A model generated the notes under the pieces. That model was not told the DNA's origin, ran no database searches, and worked only from the letters and a program-made list of their open reading frames with translations. A stretch of DNA of 30,421 nt from Anaerolineaceae bacterium UBA4799. Lineage in GTDB: Bacteria; Chloroflexota; Anaerolineae; Anaerolineales; Anaerolineaceae. Positions 22,638 to 30,421 of the stretch are shown in pieces. The DNA lies in contig DHGL01000020.1 in assembly GCA_002402725.1 (NCBI GenBank), forward strand, positions 1-30,421. Direction: 5' to 3'. The position numbers were made by a program, and so were the translations under genes. Position 1 is the first letter of the stretch. The number at the start of each line of letters is the position of its first letter.

Positions 22638-23090
22638 ATGGTCAATACGCGCGAAAACATGTAAGAATTCATGCGGCTAAGGAAAATTGCCGCGGTGGAG
22701 GTCTCACGCAAAAAAGATAAGTTCGGTAACCTGATCTAAAGAGAATTAAGCACCTGCGGCTACCAGGTGATGGCGGTGAACCCGAACGTAGACATGGTGG
22801 AAGGTGACCGCTGTTACGCCGGGCTGGGCGCGCTGCCCGAAAAGCCGGATGGAGTAGTGGTGGTCGTGGCGCCTAATGACGCTTTAAAAGTAATCAACGA
22901 AGTAGCCGCGCTTGGCATCAGAAACCTATGGTTGCAGCAGGGTGCCAGTTCCCGCGAGACGGACCAGAAGTGCGTCGCATTAAATCTCAACTGTGTCAGC
23001 GGAGAGTGCATCTTCATGTACCTGGAGCCGGTGAAATCGGTGCACGCCTATCACCGCTTTTTCAGGCGTATGTTTGGAAAAATGCCTAAA
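22638..23090 (+). pseudogene. Broken CoA-binding-domain protein gene
   Basis: One reading frame from ATG 22638 encodes a clear CoA_binding_2 (YccU-like) protein, about 150 residues: RLRKIAAVEVSRKKDKFGN, CGYQVMAVNPN, PDGVVVVVAPNDAL, LGIRNLWLQQGA, GECIFMYLEP. It is interrupted by TAA at 22662-22664 and TAA at 22737-22739 (replacing the Tyr of a usual IYRELS context). The Gly of the nucleotide-binding loop (GVS) has become Glu, and the expected C-terminal stop is lost, so the frame runs on into antisense valS. The frame is otherwise intact, showing recent decay. The 219 nt before it (22419-22637) hold no convincing gene, only a 43-residue ORF of no known type. Confidence 0.85.
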
Positions 23091-23132
23091 AGACAAAGTG
23101 ACCGGGCGACGGGTTACTTTTCTTATCCATAC

Positions 23133-25832
23133 TTACGTAGTTTGTGCTTTAAGTTTATCGCGGGTCTCAATGAATTCCTGCAGTTTGGCGCGTTCCTTTT
23201 CCACCACCGCAGTGGGGGCTTTGGCGGCAAAGTCACTGGCGAGGAGCTTCTCGAGGCGTTCGACCTGCGAGTTGACAGTCTCCAATTCCTTTTGCAGGCG
23301 CTCGGTGTCCTGCGTGCTGTCCACCTTCTCTGCGAGATCGAGGAAGATTTCGATCCCTGAAACCACCACCGAGGCGTAACCACTGGTATCTTCCTTGACC
23401 TTACGGCAGATGTGCGAGTGTTCCAGGTCCAGCCCCGCCAGCGCGGCCAATGTAGCGCACTGGTCACGTAAAATATCCATTTTCGTGCCGGCGGAGATGA
23501 GCGCGTGCAGCTTGCGGCTGGGAGCGATCTTCTTTTCAGCGCGGATGTTGCGGATGGCGCGCACCGCCTCCTGGATTACGGTGAAGCCGGAAATGGCTTC
23601 GTCTTCCCAGCCCTCACTTTTCCCGGCTTCCGGCCAACCCGCGATGATCAACGCGTCTTCCCAGGCGCGCCTGGAGATGAAAGGTTTATACGCTTTTTCG
23701 AGCGCAGCCTCTTTGAGGTGGCCCCATAATTCTTCTGTGACGTATGGGGTGAAGGGATGCAGCAGGCGCAGGCAGGCATCCATTACGCGCACCAGGGTGG
23801 TGGCGGTGTAATAGGAAGCGTCGCCTCCGCGGTTTATCTGGATTTTGGCGATTTCCAGGTACCAGTCTGCGAAGTCGCTCCAAAAGAATTCGTAAATCTG
23901 GCGTCCGGCTTCGCCGTACTGGTAGGATTTGAACAGGCGGTCGGTCTCGCGCAGCAGACCTTTTAACTTGGCCCAGATCCACGAATCCGCCAGCGTCCAT
24001 TCTGGCTCGCTGCCAGGTTCTGCCGGGGCTTTTTCCACGGCGGAGAGCACAAAGCGTCCGGCATTCCATACCTTGTTGGCAAAATTACGGTTGGCTTCCA
24101 CCTTCTTGATATCCAGGTTGGTATCATGCCCGGGGGTTGAACCCACCAGCAGGGTGAAGCGCAGCGCATCGGTACCAAAGTTATCCATGATTTCAATGGG
24201 GTCGATGACATTGCCCTTGGTTTTGCTCATCTTTTGCCCGTCCTTATCCAGGATAAGTCCGTGCAAGTAGACCGTATGGAAAGGCACCTGCCCGGTAAAC
24301 TCAAGACCAAACATCAACATACGCGCCACCCAGAAGAAGAGGATATCGGCGCCAGTTTCCATCACCGAGGTCGGATAGAAGTACTGCAAATCGGCGGTTT
24401 GTTCAGGCCAGCCCAGGGTTGAGAACGGCCACAACCCAGAAGAGAACCAGGTATCCAGCACGTCCTCTTCCTGACGGATGTTCCTGCTGCCGCATTTGGG
24501 GCAGGAGGAGGGGTCCTCGCGGGAGACGATAATTTCACCGCAGTCATTGCAGTACCATACGGGGATGCGATGCCCCCACCATAACTGGCGGCTGATGCAC
24601 CAGTCGCGGATGTTCTCCATCCAGTTGTAGTAGATCTTGGTGAAGCGCTCGGGGATGATCCTGGTGCGCCCGTCTTGCACGGCTTCCAGTGCTTTTTCTG
24701 CCAGGGGCTTGATATTTATGAACCATTGCGTGGAAATCATTGGTTCCACGATCTCACCGCTGCGCTGCGACTTGGGTACGTTCAAAGTGTAAGGTTGCTC
24801 CTTGATCACCAGACCCGCTGTGCGCATGTCTTCCCAAAGCTTTTTACGGCAATCAAAGCGGTCCAGCCCCTGGTAAGGACCGGCGTTTTCATTCATGCGT
24901 GCCGAGGTATCCAGAACATTGATCATTTCCAGCCCGTGGTTCAAGCCGATGGTGTAATCATTGGGGTCGTGGGCGGGGGTAATCTTCAGCGCGCCGGTTC
25001 CGAACTCCATAGTTACATATTCGTCAGCGATGACGGGAATCTCGCGCTTCAGAAGCGGAACGACTACCTTCTTGCCGATGAACTGTTGATACCGCTCGTC
25101 CTGCGGATGCACGGCCACAGCGGTATCCCCGAGGATGGTTTCAGGTCGCGTGGTAGCGACCGGGATGTAAGTTCCGGATCCATCCGCCAGCATATACTTG
25201 AAATAATACAGGATGCCGGGTTCTTCACTGTATTCCACCTCGAGGTCTGAGACGGCCGTGCGCAAGGCGGGTGACCAGTTGATCATACGCGGTCCGCGGT
25301 AGATGAGACCTTTTTCGTACAGGCGCACAAAAGCCTCGCGCACAGCGCTTGAAAGCCCGTTGTCCAGCGTGAAGCGTTCGCGTGTCCAATCGCACGAGGC
25401 ACCCAGGCGGCGGATCTGGGAGGTGATGCGCTGGTGATAAAGGTCTTTCCACTCCCAGGTGTGCTCCAGGAACTCTTCACGGGTCATGCCATCGCGTTTC
25501 TTGCCTTCCCTGGCAAGGGCTTTTTCCACCAGCATTTGTGTGGCGATGCCGGCGTGATCAGTGCCAGGAACCCACAACGTGGGAATGCCTTTCATGCGAT
25601 GGTAACGGATCATCAAGTCTTCCATCGAAACGAACATGGCGTGCCCGGCGTGTAGTTCGCCGGTGACGTTGGGAGGAGGGATTGAGATGACAAAAGGTTT
25701 TACCCCGGCATCGAAACCTGCCTTGCGGGGGTCGTTAGAGGGTTGAAAATAACCTTTCTTCTCCCACATCTGGTACAACCTCTGTTCAGTGGCACGGAAA
25801 TCGTACGCTTTCGCCAGTCCTTCTTTTGTCAT
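23133..25832 (-). CDS. valS: Valyl-tRNA synthetase
   Basis: 899 residues, a class I synthetase charging tRNA-Val. PPPNVTGELHAGHAM carries the HIGH-type motif and GQKMSKTKGN the KMSKS loop. The editing domain includes TTRPETILGDTAVAVHP, and a zinc knuckle (WYCNDC ... CPKC) precedes the anticodon-binding region. A C-terminal coiled coil of about 60 residues contacts the tRNA. ATG 25832 is chosen because GGAGG (complement of 25839-25843) lies just upstream; an in-frame earlier start at 25871 would overlap the terminator hairpin of the T-box leader. Expression should rise when uncharged tRNA-Val builds up. Confidence 0.97.
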   Translation of the reverse strand: MTKEGLAKAYDFRATEQRLYQMWEKKGYFQPSNDPRKAGFDAGVKPFVISIPPPNVTGELHAGHAMFVSMEDLMIRYHRMKGIPTLWVPGTDHAGIATQMLVEKALAREGKKRDGMTREEFLEHTWEWKDLYHQRITSQIRRLGASCDWTRERFTLDNGLSSAVREAFVRLYEKGLIYRGPRMINWSPALRTAVSDLEVEYSEEPGILYYFKYMLADGSGTYIPVATTRPETILGDTAVAVHPQDERYQQFIGKKVVVPLLKREIPVIADEYVTMEFGTGALKITPAHDPNDYTIGLNHGLEMINVLDTSARMNENAGPYQGLDRFDCRKKLWEDMRTAGLVIKEQPYTLNVPKSQRSGEIVEPMISTQWFINIKPLAEKALEAVQDGRTRIIPERFTKIYYNWMENIRDWCISRQLWWGHRIPVWYCNDCGEIIVSREDPSSCPKCGSRNIRQEEDVLDTWFSSGLWPFSTLGWPEQTADLQYFYPTSVMETGADILFFWVARMLMFGLEFTGQVPFHTVYLHGLILDKDGQKMSKTKGNVIDPIEIMDNFGTDALRFTLLVGSTPGHDTNLDIKKVEANRNFANKVWNAGRFVLSAVEKAPAEPGSEPEWTLADSWIWAKLKGLLRETDRLFKSYQYGEAGRQIYEFFWSDFADWYLEIAKIQINRGGDASYYTATTLVRVMDACLRLLHPFTPYVTEELWGHLKEAALEKAYKPFISRRAWEDALIIAGWPEAGKSEGWEDEAISGFTVIQEAVRAIRNIRAEKKIAPSRKLHALISAGTKMDILRDQCATLAALAGLDLEHSHICRKVKEDTSGYASVVVSGIEIFLDLAEKVDSTQDTERLQKELETVNSQVERLEKLLASDFAAKAPTAVVEKERAKLQEFIETRDKLKAQTT

Positions 25833-25857
25833 CACTAACCTCCTCGTTACTTGAATT

Positions 25858-25888
25858 AAAAAACCTTTCATCCGTAGAGGACGAAAGG
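25858..25888 (-). terminator. Regulated terminator of the valS T-box
   Basis: On the minus strand CCTTTCGTCC pairs with GGATGAAAGG (one G-U) across a 5-nt loop, followed by six U (25863-25858). This is the off-state structure, 25 nt before the valS start codon. Confidence 0.9.
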
Positions 25889-26126
25889 CTGCATGCTTCG
25901 CGGTACCACCTCAATTCGCCAAAGGTTTGGCGCACTCCTCCGGACTGCATCCGGATTTCGCGCTAACGGGCTTACCCGTGCCGTTCTACGCCCTGAGAGG
26001 GTTTCTTCGGCATTTTTGCCAAACGACTTCAGTCCGGGAAGGTTGCGGAGCGTTTCAGCCTGGAGCTCCTTCTCTAACAACTTTCGCTCAAACCTACTAC
26101 TTTTGGCGTGGCTCGTATAGAATTAT
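25858..26126 (-). ncRNA. Valine-specific T-box riboswitch leader of valS
   Basis: A transcribed leader of about 270 nt. Stem I is closed by GCCAAA (26107-26102) with TTTGGC (26023-26018), and the codon-like GUC (26027-26025), preceded by GAA, is the valine specifier. The antiterminator T-box reads AGGTGGTACCGCG (25911-25899). It is followed by the intrinsic terminator hairpin (25888-25864). Uncharged tRNA-Val would pair with the GUC and with the T-box UGGU region, favouring antitermination and valS expression. Specifier assignment is from position and sequence, without a folded model. Confidence 0.93.
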
Positions 26127-26132
26127 GAGAAG

Positions 26133-26161
26133 ATTATACAAATATAGCAGTCTGCCGTCAA
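26133..26161 (-). promoter_or_regulatory. Strong sigma-70-type promoter of valS
   Basis: Minus-strand TTGACG (26161-26156), a 17-nt spacer, and perfect TATAAT (26138-26133). The start is expected near 26126, which leaves room for the full T-box leader. The -35 is only 12 nt from the divergent Nudix start codon, so the two genes share this 340-nt control region. Confidence 0.85.
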
Positions 26162-26173
26162 GACGAGAAAATT

Positions 26174-26818
26174 ATGCCAGAAAATATTGATAAGCACAGC
26201 AAACCACAATGGCTCACCTGGGCACAGCGCATCCAGGGGCTCGCGCAGAGCGGCTTGCAGTATTGCAACAATCCATACGATAAAGAACGTTATCACGAGT
26301 TGAGCGGTATTGCCAGTCAAATGATGGAAGCGCATACCCTCTCAAATCCTGGCGAGGTGCGCATGGTATTTGATAGCCAAAGCGGATATGCGACCCCCAA
26401 ACTGGATACCCGCGGGGTAGTGTTTCAGGATGGAAAGATCCTGCTCGTACGAGAACTACAGGATGGGGGGCGGTGGACGCTGCCGGGCGGCTGGGTAGAT
26501 ATCAATGAACCGCCAGGTCTGGCGGTGGAACGCGAGGTGCGCGAAGAAGCGGGAAAGATAGTGAAAGCTGTAAAACTGCTGGCCATGTACGATACCAATC
26601 AGCATGGTCACCCGCCCATTCCGTTTCACTCTTACAAGTTATTCTTCCGCTGCGAGCTATTGGGTGATACCGAACTGGCACCTCACGAGACCGCCGCACC
26701 GACTTTTTTCGCGCAGAATGAAATCCCTGAACTTTCTAGAAGCAGGGTCACACCTGAAGAGATAACACGCATGTTCGAGTATCTGCGCGACCCGTCGTTA
26801 CCCACAGATTTTGATTGA
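26174..26818 (+). CDS. Nudix hydrolase with N-terminal helical domain
   Basis: 214 residues. An N-terminal helical segment of about 60 residues (WAQRIQGLAQSGLQYC, YDKERYHEL) matches the Nudix N-terminal domain of ADP-ribose pyrophosphatase-like proteins. The Nudix box is GWVDINE ... REVREEAG (about residues 113-135) and fits GX5EX7REUXEEXGU except for a Lys at the final hydrophobic place. It likely hydrolyses a nucleotide-sugar or other nucleoside diphosphate derivative; the substrate is unknown. It is cytoplasmic and read divergently from valS. No clear own promoter or strong ribosome site was seen. Confidence 0.88.
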   Translation: MPENIDKHSKPQWLTWAQRIQGLAQSGLQYCNNPYDKERYHELSGIASQMMEAHTLSNPGEVRMVFDSQSGYATPKLDTRGVVFQDGKILLVRELQDGGRWTLPGGWVDINEPPGLAVEREVREEAGKIVKAVKLLAMYDTNQHGHPPIPFHSYKLFFRCELLGDTELAPHETAAPTFFAQNEIPELSRSRVTPEEITRMFEYLRDPSLPTDFD

Positions 26819-26837
26819 AGGAAAACTCAGGTATACT
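26809..26837 (+). promoter_or_regulatory. Possible promoter of the solute-binding protein gene
   Basis: TTTTGA (26809-26814), a 17-nt spacer, and TATACT (26832-26837). The -35 is a weak match and overlaps the end of the Nudix gene. The -10 is good and lies 38 nt before the TTG start. Confidence 0.4.
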
Positions 26838-26875
26838 CAACCATCACAACTTAAAAACCGCTTGAAGGAAGAATT

Positions 26876-28291
26876 TTGAAGAAATCATTTGTTGGTGCTT
26901 GGATTATCGTGTTGATGCTGATATCATTTTTGGCATCTTGCGCGCCGGGCACATCCCCCACATCCATTCTCACAGCATTACCAACCGCGCGTAAAACCTC
27001 AATTCCTGCTACCAGTACACCCATACCCACTCATGCTGCAGCAGATTCCCCGGTGGACATCGAAAAATTGGATGGTCTGCAAATCAGGTTCCTGCACCCA
27101 TGGACGGGGGATACCCTCGACCTGCTTTACCAGATGGTCGACCAGTTCAACCAGACAAATGAGTGGGGTATCCATGTTATTATGTTTGCACCAGGCTCAG
27201 CGGCGCGGGTGTCTGAGAATGTTAATGAAGAACTCGCCAATGACATCGCGTCTAATGTGTTGGTGGCACCGGTCAGCCTGCTACTCGCCATTGATGAGCA
27301 GCATCAACAGGTGGTTAACCTTGCCACTTATGCCGCCTCTCCCTCTTATGGGATGGAATCATCACTGGTAAGTGACTTTAATAAAGTGTTCTGGAATGAA
27401 GGGTTCGTGGACGGGAAGCTGTTGGGGATACCGGCGCAGCGCAGTGCGTTGTTATTGGTGTACAACAGCACCTGGGGAAAAGAGCTTGGCTTTACTGCCA
27501 TGCCTGAAACGGAGGAAGATTTCCGCGAGCAGGTTTGTGTTGCGAACGCTTCCTTCAAAAGGGATGCAGATACTACCAATGACGGGCTGGGGGGGTGGAT
27601 ACTCAATATGGATGCGTTTTCCGTGCTCAACTGGCTGCTGGCGTTCGGCGCGGATCCATACAGCACCGGTAAATTTGTTTTTTCCACCCCCGCTGGGCAG
27701 GAAGCCTTAACCTACCTTTACACGCTCAAAGCCGACGCATGTGCCTGGACAAACCGCACCTCGGCGGACGCGGAGCGTTTTTCGAGGCGCGAAGCCCTGG
27801 TATATTCATTGTGGATGCAGGACCTGGACAGGCAGGTGGAGGCCATGGCGCGCGCCGGTTCTGAGGATGATTGGGCGGTGATGACCTATCCCGGCGGAGA
27901 AAATGGGAGCGTATTGACGCAGGGTTCCTCCTATGCCGTACTGCATAAAGATGCTGCAAGCGACCTGGCCGCCTGGCTCTTCATCCGCTGGCTGGCGCAG
28001 CCCGCACAACAATCCAGGTTGCTTACGGCTATGGGCACCCTGCCATTGGGGAGTGACGTGATGACCCGGATGGCAGGTTATGGCGCCGAGAATCCCTACT
28101 GGTTGCAGACGGTCAGGAGTCTCAATCAATTCACTATACCGCCGGTAACTGCTGACTGGCAGGTCATCGCGCCGGTGCTGGAGGATGCTGCATGGCAGTT
28201 GTGGATGGGTGGGACGATTGAGGAGGGGATACCGGACGTGCTTTCACAAATGGATGACCTCGCCGTGGAACTTTCAGAGAGATATCCCTGA
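26876..28291 (+). CDS. Extracellular solute-binding lipoprotein (family 1)
   Basis: 471 residues. The N-terminus has a basic start, a hydrophobic core, and lipobox LASC with Cys22, followed by a Thr/Pro-rich linker (about 23-60). The mature part has the ABC-transporter family 1 binding-protein pattern: QIRFLHPWTG, LYQMVDQFNQTNEWGI, LGIPAQRSALLLVYN, DWAVMTYPGGENGSVLTQGSSYAV, AAWLFIRWLAQP. Family members bind sugars or oligosaccharides. No permease or ATPase gene lies nearby, so it is an orphan that may share a transporter encoded elsewhere. The TTG start is supported by AAGGAAG (26865-26871). The stop overlaps the rnhA start by 1 nt. Confidence 0.88.
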   Translation: MKKSFVGAWIIVLMLISFLASCAPGTSPTSILTALPTARKTSIPATSTPIPTHAAADSPVDIEKLDGLQIRFLHPWTGDTLDLLYQMVDQFNQTNEWGIHVIMFAPGSAARVSENVNEELANDIASNVLVAPVSLLLAIDEQHQQVVNLATYAASPSYGMESSLVSDFNKVFWNEGFVDGKLLGIPAQRSALLLVYNSTWGKELGFTAMPETEEDFREQVCVANASFKRDADTTNDGLGGWILNMDAFSVLNWLLAFGADPYSTGKFVFSTPAGQEALTYLYTLKADACAWTNRTSADAERFSRREALVYSLWMQDLDRQVEAMARAGSEDDWAVMTYPGGENGSVLTQGSSYAVLHKDAASDLAAWLFIRWLAQPAQQSRLLTAMGTLPLGSDVMTRMAGYGAENPYWLQTVRSLNQFTIPPVTADWQVIAPVLEDAAWQLWMGGTIEEGIPDVLSQMDDLAVELSERYP

Positions 28292-28731
28292 TGCCAGGTG
28301 AGCTTATCATCTATACGGATGGCGGATGCGATCCGAATCCCGGTCCGGGGGGCTGGGCCGCGTTGATCATCGAAGGTGAAACCCACCGCGAGCTCTCGGG
28401 CGCTGAGGCACACAGTACCAACAACCGCATGGAGCTAACCGCAGCCATCGAAGCTTTACGTGCTATAAGAGGAAGCGCCGCCATCACTTTGTATACTGAT
28501 TCCCAATACCTTAAGCGGGGAATCGACGAGTGGATGCCGCGCTGGCTGGCAAAGAAATGGCGGGGAACAAGCGGTCCGGTGGCGAACCAAGACCTGTGGC
28601 AGGAACTGCTGAGGGCGAGCCGGAATCACAAGGTGAACTGGTGCTGGCTGCCAGGTCATACGGGTAACCCTTACAATGAAAGGGTTGATTATTTATGCAA
28701 TCATGCCAGGTCAAAGCTCAGGTTGAAGTAA
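28291..28731 (+). CDS. rnhA: Ribonuclease HI
   Basis: 146 residues. Catalytic residues D10 (IIYTDGG), E48 (NNRMELTA), D70 (LYTDSQY) and D133 (ERVDYL), and the loop His at 123 (PGHTGNPYNE), are all present. The length is that of E. coli RNase HI. It cuts the RNA strand of RNA-DNA hybrids, removing primers and R-loops. Its ATG overlaps the TGA of the lipoprotein gene (TGATG), so it is translationally coupled to a functionally unrelated gene. The 3' end overlaps the convergent antiporter gene by 14 nt. Confidence 0.97.
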   Translation: MPGELIIYTDGGCDPNPGPGGWAALIIEGETHRELSGAEAHSTNNRMELTAAIEALRAIRGSAAITLYTDSQYLKRGIDEWMPRWLAKKWRGTSGPVANQDLWQELLRASRNHKVNWCWLPGHTGNPYNERVDYLCNHARSKLRLK

Positions 28732-30190
28732 CGCTACCGTTCAAAATGGCTTGCGCCTGCTGGTAGATTTCCTCTTCTGAAAGACTGAAAAGAATATCCC
28801 CCGGTTTAAGTTCCAGGCTGCCGTTGGGTTGTATGTATTCTCCATCCCTAAACACTAGAATGATGAGGTATGCGGCGGGTAGTTTCAACTGGTAAATGGC
28901 TTTATTAACAGCTGGAGAGGAGGGTGTAATTTGAATTTCGCGCAGGTCTGCTTTTAATCCTTTTCCTGATACAACCTCGATGGGGGAATGCATGTCGGAT
29001 AGCATTGGGGCATCCACCTTGAGCCAGCGCGCTACCTGCGGCAGCAGGGTACCCTGCAACAGGACGGAAGTGATCACAATGAAAAACACCAGGTTGAAGA
29101 TCGCGCCAGCATCTGAAATACCCGCGACGAGTGGAAAAGTGCCGAGCACGATCGGCACTGCTCCGCGCAACCCCACCCAGGAAATAAAGGACTTTTCCCT
29201 CGGGGTATAGTGGAATGGGATCAATGTTAGGAAAACAGCCGCCGGGCGCGCCAGAAAAATAAGGACAAAGGATAACAATAATCCCGGGAAAATTACCGGC
29301 TTGAGCTCTGACGGGAACACCAGCAGACCTAAGGTGATAAAGAGGGCGATTTGCATCAGCCAGGCGTTACCGTCAAAGAACCGAACCAGAGACCGCTTGT
29401 GGAGGAAATCTTCTTTTCCCAGAAGCAAACCCAGCACATAAACGGCAAGGTAGCCGCTACCTCCAAGCAGGCTGGCAAGCCCGAAGGTCAGAAACACCAG
29501 CGCGAAGGTCAGAACCAGGTACAAGCCTTCATAACCAAGTTTGAGCCGGTTGATGAGGAAAAGCGCCGCCCTGCTTATCAACCAGCCTGCGATCAGACCG
29601 ATTCCCATCTGCATGAGAAATAAAAGGAGCAGGTCAGAGGGTTTATTGATAGTGTTCTGGATCCACTGAATGATACCGATGGTCAGGAAGATGGCCATCG
29701 GGTCGTTACTGCCTGATTCGAGTTCAAGCAAGGGAGCAAGGCTCCCTTTAAGTTGTATGCCTTTTGCGCGCAGCAAGGCAAAAACCGCTGCGGCGTCAGT
29801 GGAGGAGGCAATGGCGCCAATGAGCAGGCTGACCTGCCAGCTCATTTGCAGTATGAACCTGGAGAACAACGCCACTATAGCGGCGGTAATCATTACGCCC
29901 AGGGTGGCGAGCAACAGTCCTTCCCTGAACAAAGGTTTGACGGATTTCCACTCAGTATCTACACCACCCGAAAACAGGATAACCGACAGGGTAATGGTGG
30001 CGATCCATTGTGTGAGCACCGGGTCATCAAAGTAGATGCCACCCAGGCCTTCTGAGCCGGCGACCATCCCCAAAAACAGGAACAACAGCAGCAGCGGTAT
30101 ACCAAAGCGTTCGGTGATCTTGCTGACCAACACGCTGAGCAGCACGAGGACCGAGCCAATGATAAAGATGACCTCGAGGTTTTCAGGCAT
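28718..30190 (-). CDS. Potassium/proton (NhaP2/CvrA-type) antiporter
   Basis: 490 residues. About 12-13 membrane helices (residues 1-385) form a CPA1-type antiporter. Signatures are LFSGGVDTEW, IGAIASSTDAAAVFALL and LLELESGSNDPMAIF, where the two Asp-containing segments are the ion-binding core. The cytoplasmic tail (about 400-490) has the beta-rich pattern of a TrkA-C regulatory domain (YLIILVFRDGEYIQPNGSLELKPGDILF). Such proteins export K+ or Na+ in exchange for protons and help pH and osmotic balance. The gene ends inside the convergent rnhA. Confidence 0.92.
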   Translation of the reverse strand: MPENLEVIFIIGSVLVLLSVLVSKITERFGIPLLLLFLFLGMVAGSEGLGGIYFDDPVLTQWIATITLSVILFSGGVDTEWKSVKPLFREGLLLATLGVMITAAIVALFSRFILQMSWQVSLLIGAIASSTDAAAVFALLRAKGIQLKGSLAPLLELESGSNDPMAIFLTIGIIQWIQNTINKPSDLLLLFLMQMGIGLIAGWLISRAALFLINRLKLGYEGLYLVLTFALVFLTFGLASLLGGSGYLAVYVLGLLLGKEDFLHKRSLVRFFDGNAWLMQIALFITLGLLVFPSELKPVIFPGLLLSFVLIFLARPAAVFLTLIPFHYTPREKSFISWVGLRGAVPIVLGTFPLVAGISDAGAIFNLVFFIVITSVLLQGTLLPQVARWLKVDAPMLSDMHSPIEVVSGKGLKADLREIQITPSSPAVNKAIYQLKLPAAYLIILVFRDGEYIQPNGSLELKPGDILFSLSEEEIYQQAQAILNGSVTST

Positions 30191-30262
30191 GCTGTAATTA
30201 TAGTAAATGAAATAGAATCATGCAAAACACGCGAGGAACTAAGTGAAGGTCCTTATAGGGGA

Positions 30263-30417
30263 CGAAGCGCAGCGAAGATGCTCGCAGAAGATAGGAGCGC
30301 GGCGAAGATGCCCGAAGCGAAGAGTACTTCGGGTAAACCCTGTTAACTTGGGAAATGAAATGGAGAGGAGGCGACGAGGGGATTTGTCGAAGCGCAGCGA
30401 AGATGCCCGAAGCGAAG
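30263..30417 (+). repeat. Cluster of GAAGCG/AAGATGC direct repeats
   Basis: CGAAGCGCAGCGAAGATGC occurs at 30263-30281 and 30388-30406, and CGAAGATGCCCGAAGCGAAG at 30303-30322 and 30398-30417. CCCGAAG (30311-30317) and CTTCGGG (30327-30333) also form a hairpin. The rest of 30191-30421 has no gene. Copies are irregular in spacing, so this is not a CRISPR array; it looks like an intergenic dispersed or expanding repeat family cut by the window edge. Confidence 0.75.
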
Positions 30418-30421
30418 GGTG

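Noticed and set aside
22638..22740. Stop-codon recoding (selenocysteine) as an explanation for the interrupted CoA-binding gene
   Set aside because: Both interruptions are TAA, not TGA, and a key Gly is also mutated, so decay is the simpler reading.
22767..23360. 197-residue ORF running into valS on the opposite strand
   Set aside because: The first 108 codons are the tail of the pseudogene and the remainder is antisense of the valS coiled coil, reached only because the stop was lost.
24675..25250. 191-residue ORF opposite valS
   Set aside because: Fully antisense to the conserved editing and catalytic domains of valS; no domain and no ribosome site.
25868..26190. Small ORFs in the valS leader on both strands
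   Set aside because: They fall within the structured T-box RNA and have no coding signals.
30263..30417. CRISPR array at the right end
   Set aside because: Repeats are unevenly spaced, overlap one another and have no uniform spacers; no cas genes are visible.

Overview
The window looks like chromosomal DNA of a free-living anaerobic bacterium, most plausibly Chloroflexota of the Anaerolineae type. This is inferred from the mix of a T-box-controlled valS, the dnaX-ybaB-recR order, several TTG starts, lamin-tail and pseudo-phosphatase/propeller proteins, and a ferredoxin-type hydrogenase; no rRNA or phylogenetic marker was compared. Coding density is high, and no insertion sequence, prophage or CRISPR array is visible.

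Layout. 1-369: non-coding, with several hairpins. 370-4165: a YacP-like NYN-domain protein (minus), a membrane-anchored lamin-tail protein, then dnaX, ybaB and recR (DNA replication and recombination), closed by a bidirectional terminator. 4213-9135: a large HerA/FtsK-superfamily ATPase (minus), divergent from a membrane protein with a phosphatase-like head and a probable beta-propeller tail. 9149-10502: a site-2-protease-family membrane protease whose gene lies 24 nt behind a selenocysteine tRNA with its own promoter. 10549-12786: a three-gene minus-strand operon (conserved protein of the 'quinate 5-dehydrogenase' family, MobA-like nucleotidyltransferase, PAP2 phosphatase).

13094-21694 is the centrepiece: a promoter with a palindromic candidate operator, then ten subunits of a complex-I-like group 4 [NiFe] hydrogenase (NuoJ/MbhD-, K-, L-, N-, A-, B-, C-, D-, H- and I-like) and their endopeptidase. 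The large subunit keeps all four nickel-binding cysteines and a 27-residue C-terminal extension, so this is a hydrogenase and not NADH dehydrogenase; no NADH module (NuoEFG) is present. It probably moves electrons between ferredoxin and protons/H2 while pumping ions. A family 2 glycosyltransferase follows.

22419-26173: a CoA-binding-protein pseudogene with two in-frame TAA codons, then valS (minus) with a complete T-box leader (promoter, GUC specifier, T-box, terminator). 26174-30190: a Nudix hydrolase, a solute-binding lipoprotein, RNase HI, and a convergent potassium/proton-type antiporter. 30191-30421 holds short direct repeats.

The most notable items are the NuoA-containing group 4 hydrogenase, tRNA-Sec as the leader of a protease mRNA, the divergent ATPase/pseudo-phosphatase pair, the T-box, and a candidate frameshift in dnaX. 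All functional statements rest on motif recognition by eye.
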